DNA of 10,113 nucleotides from DASRBA01 sp036559665. GTDB lineage: Bacteria > Myxococcota > Myxococcia > Myxococcales > Myxococcaceae. Of the stretch, positions 8,101-10,113 are shown piece after piece. Position 1 is the first letter of the stretch. Each line of letters begins with the position of its first letter. Made by a program: the position numbers and the translations under genes. Location: contig DATBSS010000423.1 of assembly GCA_036559665.1 (NCBI GenBank), positions 1-10,113 on the forward strand, written 5' to 3'. A model generated the notes under the pieces. That model was not told where the DNA came from, made no database searches, and saw nothing but the letters and a program-made list of their open reading frames with translations.

Positions 8101-8800
8101 CACCGACTGGGTGCGCAGCGCCACCTTCAGCCCGGACGGCCGGCGCGTCCTCACCGCCAGCCGCGACGGCAGCGCGCGTCTCTGGGAGGCCGACTCCGGG
8201 AACCTGCTCGTCAGCCTCGCGGGCCATACAAGCGGCGTGAACGCCGCGCTCTTCAGCGGAGATGGCCAGCGGGTCCTCACCGCGAGCGACGACCACACGG
8301 CCCGCTTCTGGGACGCGGCCTCCGGCAAGCAGCTCCTCGAACTTCGAGGCCACACCAGCGCGGTCCTGGGCGCCAAGCTCAGCCCGGACGGCCGGCGCGT
8401 CCTGACCGCCAGCAGCGACGACACCGCCCGGCTCTGGGACGCCAGCAGCGGCAAGCAACTCACGGTGCTCCTCGGCCACTCCGGCGGAGTGCGGAGCGCC
8501 GCGTTCAGCCCCGACGGCCGGAGGGTCCTCACCGCCAGCGCCGACAACACCGCTCGGATCTGGGATACCGGCTCGGGCGAGCCGGTCGCCGAGTTCCGCG
8601 GCCACGCAGACCTGCTCCATGCAGTGTTCAGCTCGGATGGCCGCAGCGCCTTGACCATCGGGCGCGATGGCATCATCCGCAACTGGGACATCGCGGAGTA
8701 CGGCTTCGCCCGCCTCCTGGCGCACGACCCGGGCCGAGACTTCACCTGCGCCGAGCGCCGCGAATACCTCCACGAGGACGTCACCTGCCCGGAGCCGTGA
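5144..8800 (+). CDS. Membrane-anchored STAND NTPase with 16 C-terminal WD40 repeats
   Basis: A 1218-residue protein. Residues 8-30 carry the entry motif of nSTAND1-type ATPases (PFRELFPYYERDAHYFFGRD). Walker A is GASGAGKSS (49-57, Lys55) and Walker B is LLIILDQFEEYF (142-153, Asp147). A helical/winged-helix region follows, with YELFHDVLAG (390-399), a motif usual at the end of this NTPase module. A charged Arg/Glu helix (404-437) leads into one transmembrane segment (about 438-456), then a helical linker with LSLLLIKQA. Sixteen WD40 repeats of 41-42 residues run from 527 to about 1190. The short tail GRDFTCAERREYL...TCPEP matches the usual end of bacterial STAND-WD40 proteins. STAND ATPases are signal switches that oligomerise when their repeats bind a ligand. 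No protease or death domain is attached, so the neighbouring SIR2 protein is the best effector candidate. Start 5144 is chosen because it overlaps the SIR2 stop and gives the family-typical N-terminus; an open extension to 5000 duplicates SIR2 coding sequence. Confidence 0.9.
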   Translation: MIELGDPDVPFRELFPYYERDAHYFFGRDADSRILIANLLASRVTVAFGASGAGKSSVLRAGVMAQIHKMADARRARGSPPEVAAAIVSSWSGDPRASLRQAIAEGLKRSGAATLPDMGAADLRVAIGQCAEALDDDHRGQLLIILDQFEEYFLYHPAELVRGSFAAELAELIADPELPASVLIALREDAIGKLDAFKGGIPDLFKNLVRVEPLEREAAGDAILKTVETFNRLHGRRTIEVEPELVRNVLDQVQIGSVQVGDAAGLAPSTAPGVRRVESTFLQLVMTRVWKEEARKGSDRLTARTLQDLGKAENIVREHVDSRISALSSKRRDGAAEVLGYLVTSGGAKISYTAAALAERTGLPAEEIKPILEALSAPDTRILRRDNDTYELFHDVLAGVVLDWRRRHRAEQHLAQAKRRAEEAEAGERRQRAATRRLMLAVGALVGGALVTIAAYGKLVWTQADLDTERKLSFSRELTANAEKVLEADPQLSLLLIKQAASIQDTAQVRDALAAYGAAPRRSILRHSDPVMSAVFSPDGKRIVTASRDDTACIWDAGSGKRLAVLSGHTGWVWSAAFSPDGQRVLTASLDNTARLWDAASGRQLAVLSGHPLSLLNAAFSPDGLRAVTASVDQTARVWDLASGRPIAELRGHTHWVQGAVFSPDGLRVLTASHDKTARVWDAASGRPLVTLSGHGNWVQSAAFSPDGQRVLTASSDNTARLWDAVSGKQFAVLSGHTGSVLSASFSADGRRLLTASSDNSARVWDAGSGKPLVELRHHSGSVVSAVFSPDGQRVLTASSDSTALIWDATSGRLLAELRGHSSPVLSATFSPDGRSVLTASFDNTARIWDAASEQRAELRGSDLARSAVFSPDTRRVLTTSFGSVARVWDVTSGERLSELRGHDDWVWNASFSSNGLRVLTASRDGTARLWSVASGEPIATLTGHSGWVRSAAFSSDGQRIVTAGDDNTARVWDASGTQLAVLSGHTDWVRSATFSPDGRRVLTASRDGSARLWEADSGNLLVSLAGHTSGVNAALFSGDGQRVLTASDDHTARFWDAASGKQLLELRGHTSAVLGAKLSPDGRRVLTASSDDTARLWDASSGKQLTVLLGHSGGVRSAAFSPDGRRVLTASADNTARIWDTGSGEPVAEFRGHADLLHAVFSSDGRSALTIGRDGIIRNWDIAEYGFARLLAHDPGRDFTCAERREYLHEDVTCPEP
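6722..8725 (+). repeat. Tandem WD40-coding repeats, 16 units of about 126 bases
   Basis: The units code for the pattern H-x3-V-x-S-A-x-F-S-P-D-G-x-R-V-L-T-A-S, then D-x-T-A-R-x-W-D. At DNA level neighbouring units share long near-identical blocks, especially the segment coding for FSPDGQRVLTAS. Unit 9 (7727-7849) is the most degenerate: it lacks the leading His, the Gly of PDG and the Asp before the TAR motif. Unit 16 (from 8603) is also diverged and caps the array. Sixteen blades fit two closed propellers of 7-8 blades each. Confidence 0.9.
8791..8794 (+). promoter_or_regulatory. Ribosome binding site that decides the HEAT-protein start
   Basis: GGAG lies inside the last codons of the STAND gene. 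It is 2 bases from GTG 8797, which would overlap the STAND stop as GTGA, and 8 bases from the in-frame GTG 8803. Spacing favours 8803; the overlap favours 8797. The products differ by two residues. Confidence 0.45.
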
Positions 8801-8802
8801 CC

Positions 8803-9795
8803 GTGGCCACCCGGCGCCGGAAATCAGATCCCCGCAACGAGCTCGACGAGCTGGCCGCGATCCGCGCCGAGGCCTCCACCCCCGCCGCGCGGCAGAAGCT
8901 GTCGGCCGCGCTGCAGAAGGGTTCGAGCCTGGTCGCGGCCAAGGCGGCGGCCATCATCCGGGAGCAATCCGTGGATGGATTCGACGCCGATCTCCAGGCC
9001 GCTTTCGACCGCTTCCTCCAGGACCCGGAGCGGACCGACCCAAGCTGCCGCGCCAAGCTCGCCATCCTGGACGCGCTGGACTTCGCGGAGTCGCCGGACC
9101 CCGCTCCGTTCCTGGCCGGCATCCGCTACGCGCAGCCCGAGAAGGCCTGGGGCCCTCCGGTGGACACCGCCACCGGCGTGCGCGCGCGCTCCGCCTTCGC
9201 CCTGGCGCGGCTCCGCCATCCGGAGCACGCGCTGCTGATGGCCGAGCTCCTCCTCGACCCGGAGCCACCGGTCCGCGAGGCCGCGGCCGATGCGCTGGCG
9301 CACCGGGGCGACCCCGCGGGGGGGCCCCTGCTCCTGCTCAAGCTCCGAACCGGCGACGCGGAGCCGCCGGTCCTGCTGGCCTGCCTGTCCGCACTGCTGT
9401 CGCTGGCGCCCCCCACCGGACTGTCGCTGGCCACCGAGTGGCTCTCCGGCGAAGACCCCGCGACGCGGGAGCTGGGCGCCCTGGCCCTGGGCGAGTCGCG
9501 GCGCGAGGAGGCGCTGGAGCGGCTGCTGGAGGTGCTGGAGCGGAGCGTGCTGCCGAAAGAGCGGGCCGTCCTCCTTCGAGCCATCGCCCTCCACCGGAGC
9601 GAACGGGCCCTGGCGACCCTGCTGAAAGCCATCGCCACCGGCTCCCTGGCGGACGCCAAGGTGGTGCTGGAGGCGCTGGCCCCGCGCGCTGGGGAGAGTG
9701 GACTGGGCCGGCAGGTCCAGGACGCGGCCTCGCAGCGCCCGGACGCGAGCGCCCTTCAGGTGGCGCTCGGTCGATTCACGGCTGCCAGCCCCTGA
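8803..9795 (+). CDS. HEAT-repeat protein, third gene of the SIR2-STAND cassette
   Basis: A protein of 330 residues (332 if the GTG at 8797 is used). It begins with a basic stretch (ATRRRKSDPRNE) and is then all helical. Ala/Leu-rich helix pairs of about 30 residues resemble HEAT/PBS-lyase-type repeats: ARSAFALARLRHPEHALLMA, PPVREAAADALAHRGDP, TRELGALALGESRREEALE and AVLLRAIALHRSERALATLL mark successive units. No catalytic motif, signal peptide or membrane segment is seen. HEAT repeats form superhelical protein-binding scaffolds, so an adaptor or regulator of the SIR2/STAND pair is a reasonable guess, supported by the immediate junction with the STAND stop. It could also be a housekeeping-type HEAT protein that merely follows; conservation of the three-gene order elsewhere would decide. 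Its stop lies 10 bases from the convergent end of the antitoxin-like gene. Confidence 0.75.
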   Translation: MATRRRKSDPRNELDELAAIRAEASTPAARQKLSAALQKGSSLVAAKAAAIIREQSVDGFDADLQAAFDRFLQDPERTDPSCRAKLAILDALDFAESPDPAPFLAGIRYAQPEKAWGPPVDTATGVRARSAFALARLRHPEHALLMAELLLDPEPPVREAAADALAHRGDPAGGPLLLLKLRTGDAEPPVLLACLSALLSLAPPTGLSLATEWLSGEDPATRELGALALGESRREEALERLLEVLERSVLPKERAVLLRAIALHRSERALATLLKAIATGSLADAKVVLEALAPRAGESGLGRQVQDAASQRPDASALQVALGRFTAASP

Positions 9796-9805
9796 CGGCA
9801 GGAGC

Positions 9806-10015
9806 TCAGTGGCGGGTGGGCGGCTTCGGAGCGGGAGGGCGCCCTTTGTTGATGATGCGCATCACGAACTCCTCTTCCCACATCGCCACGATGTTCGAGG
9901 ACACCCCCTCTTCGGGCATCTTCAGATCGAGGCTCTCGAGGAGCACTCGCAGGAACTTCTTGCGGTCCGCCGGAGAGAGTGCCAGCGCATCACGAAAGAC
10001 ATCGTCGCGAATCAT
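9806..10015 (-). CDS. Addiction-module antitoxin-like small protein, apparently without a toxin
   Basis: A 69-residue protein starting MIRDDVFRDALALSPADRKK, continuing FLRVLLESLD and later MWEEEFVMRI. This matches the putative addiction module component family (pattern: AL.L....R..L...LL.SLD, then W..E...RI), small antitoxin-like proteins normally paired with a RelE/ParE-type toxin gene just downstream. Here the downstream side is the end of the HEAT gene, 10 bases away, so no toxin is present. The C-terminus (NKGRPPAPKPPTRH) is Pro/Arg-rich and replaces the usual G.....P..E tail, which may indicate erosion. The ATG at 10015 is chosen because it gives the family-typical N-terminus. In-frame TTG 10027 and GTG 10033 lie upstream, and a GGAG sits 7 bases before the TTG, so a slightly longer product is possible. 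Confidence 0.65.
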   Translation of the reverse strand: MIRDDVFRDALALSPADRKKFLRVLLESLDLKMPEEGVSSNIVAMWEEEFVMRIINKGRPPAPKPPTRH

Positions 10016-10113
10016 GAGCAGATTCAACCACACGCTCCTGACAAAGCAAAACCTCCAGACGGGGATACCAGTAGCGCAAACGCCGCTTCTGATGCGCCAC
10101 CGCCAGAACGAGC

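Noticed and set aside
6722..8725. Regular repeats suggesting a CRISPR or non-coding satellite array.
   Set aside because: The 126-base period is in frame throughout and encodes WD40 units; there are no unique spacers between short conserved repeats.
7042..8784. A long, repetitive - strand open frame opposite the WD40 array.
   Set aside because: Its repeats are simply the mirror of the WD40-coding repeats; the + strand frame gives clear WD40 units and a complete STAND protein.
10024..10113. An open frame on the - strand running in from the window edge and stopping at 10024.
   Set aside because: Only 30 codons, Gly/Ala/Ser-rich, no recognisable motif; the + strand is open here too, so nothing can be supported.

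Overview
The window is very GC-rich, with strong G/C preference at third codon positions and closely packed genes on the + strand. This style, together with an ArsA-type ATPase, a lipoprotein with a Ser-Ser-Cys lipobox and a large STAND/WD40 protein, suggests a member of the Myxococcota. That assignment rests on gene style and was not tested by a search. No rRNA, tRNA, insertion sequence or CRISPR array was seen, and no gene-free stretch exceeds about 100 bases.

Layout. (1) Bases 1-657 are the C-terminal part of an ArsA/GET3-like ATPase that begins outside the window. It is followed by a TPR-containing outer-membrane-type lipoprotein (713-1876). These two look like ordinary chromosomal genes. 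(2) Bases 1976-4167 hold three tightly spaced genes. The first resembles pyroglutamyl peptidase I, but its Cys/His half comes before its Gly-rich/Glu half, which suggests a circular permutation. The second is a putative exported toxin with a C-terminal BECR/EndoU-like ribonuclease domain. The third is a small acidic protein placed like a cognate immunity protein. (3) Bases 4191-9795 hold a three-gene cassette joined by a 4-base stop/start overlap and a near-overlap: a SIR2-family protein, a membrane-anchored STAND NTPase with 16 WD40 repeats, and a HEAT-repeat protein. (4) On the - strand, 9806-10015 encodes a small addiction-module antitoxin-like protein with no toxin gene in view, converging on the HEAT gene.

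How the genes may work together. The SIR2 + STAND + HEAT cassette has the parts of an NAD-consuming, threat-sensing defence module. The WD40 propellers would sense, the STAND ATPase would switch or oligomerise at the membrane, SIR2 would be the effector and the HEAT protein a scaffold. SIR2 and STAND are fused in the known Avs5-type architecture, whereas here they are separate, translationally coupled genes with a transmembrane segment between NTPase and WD40 parts. The toxin/immunity pair just upstream points to a conflict-related island. The functional links are inference; the domains, motifs and gene overlaps are read from the sequence.
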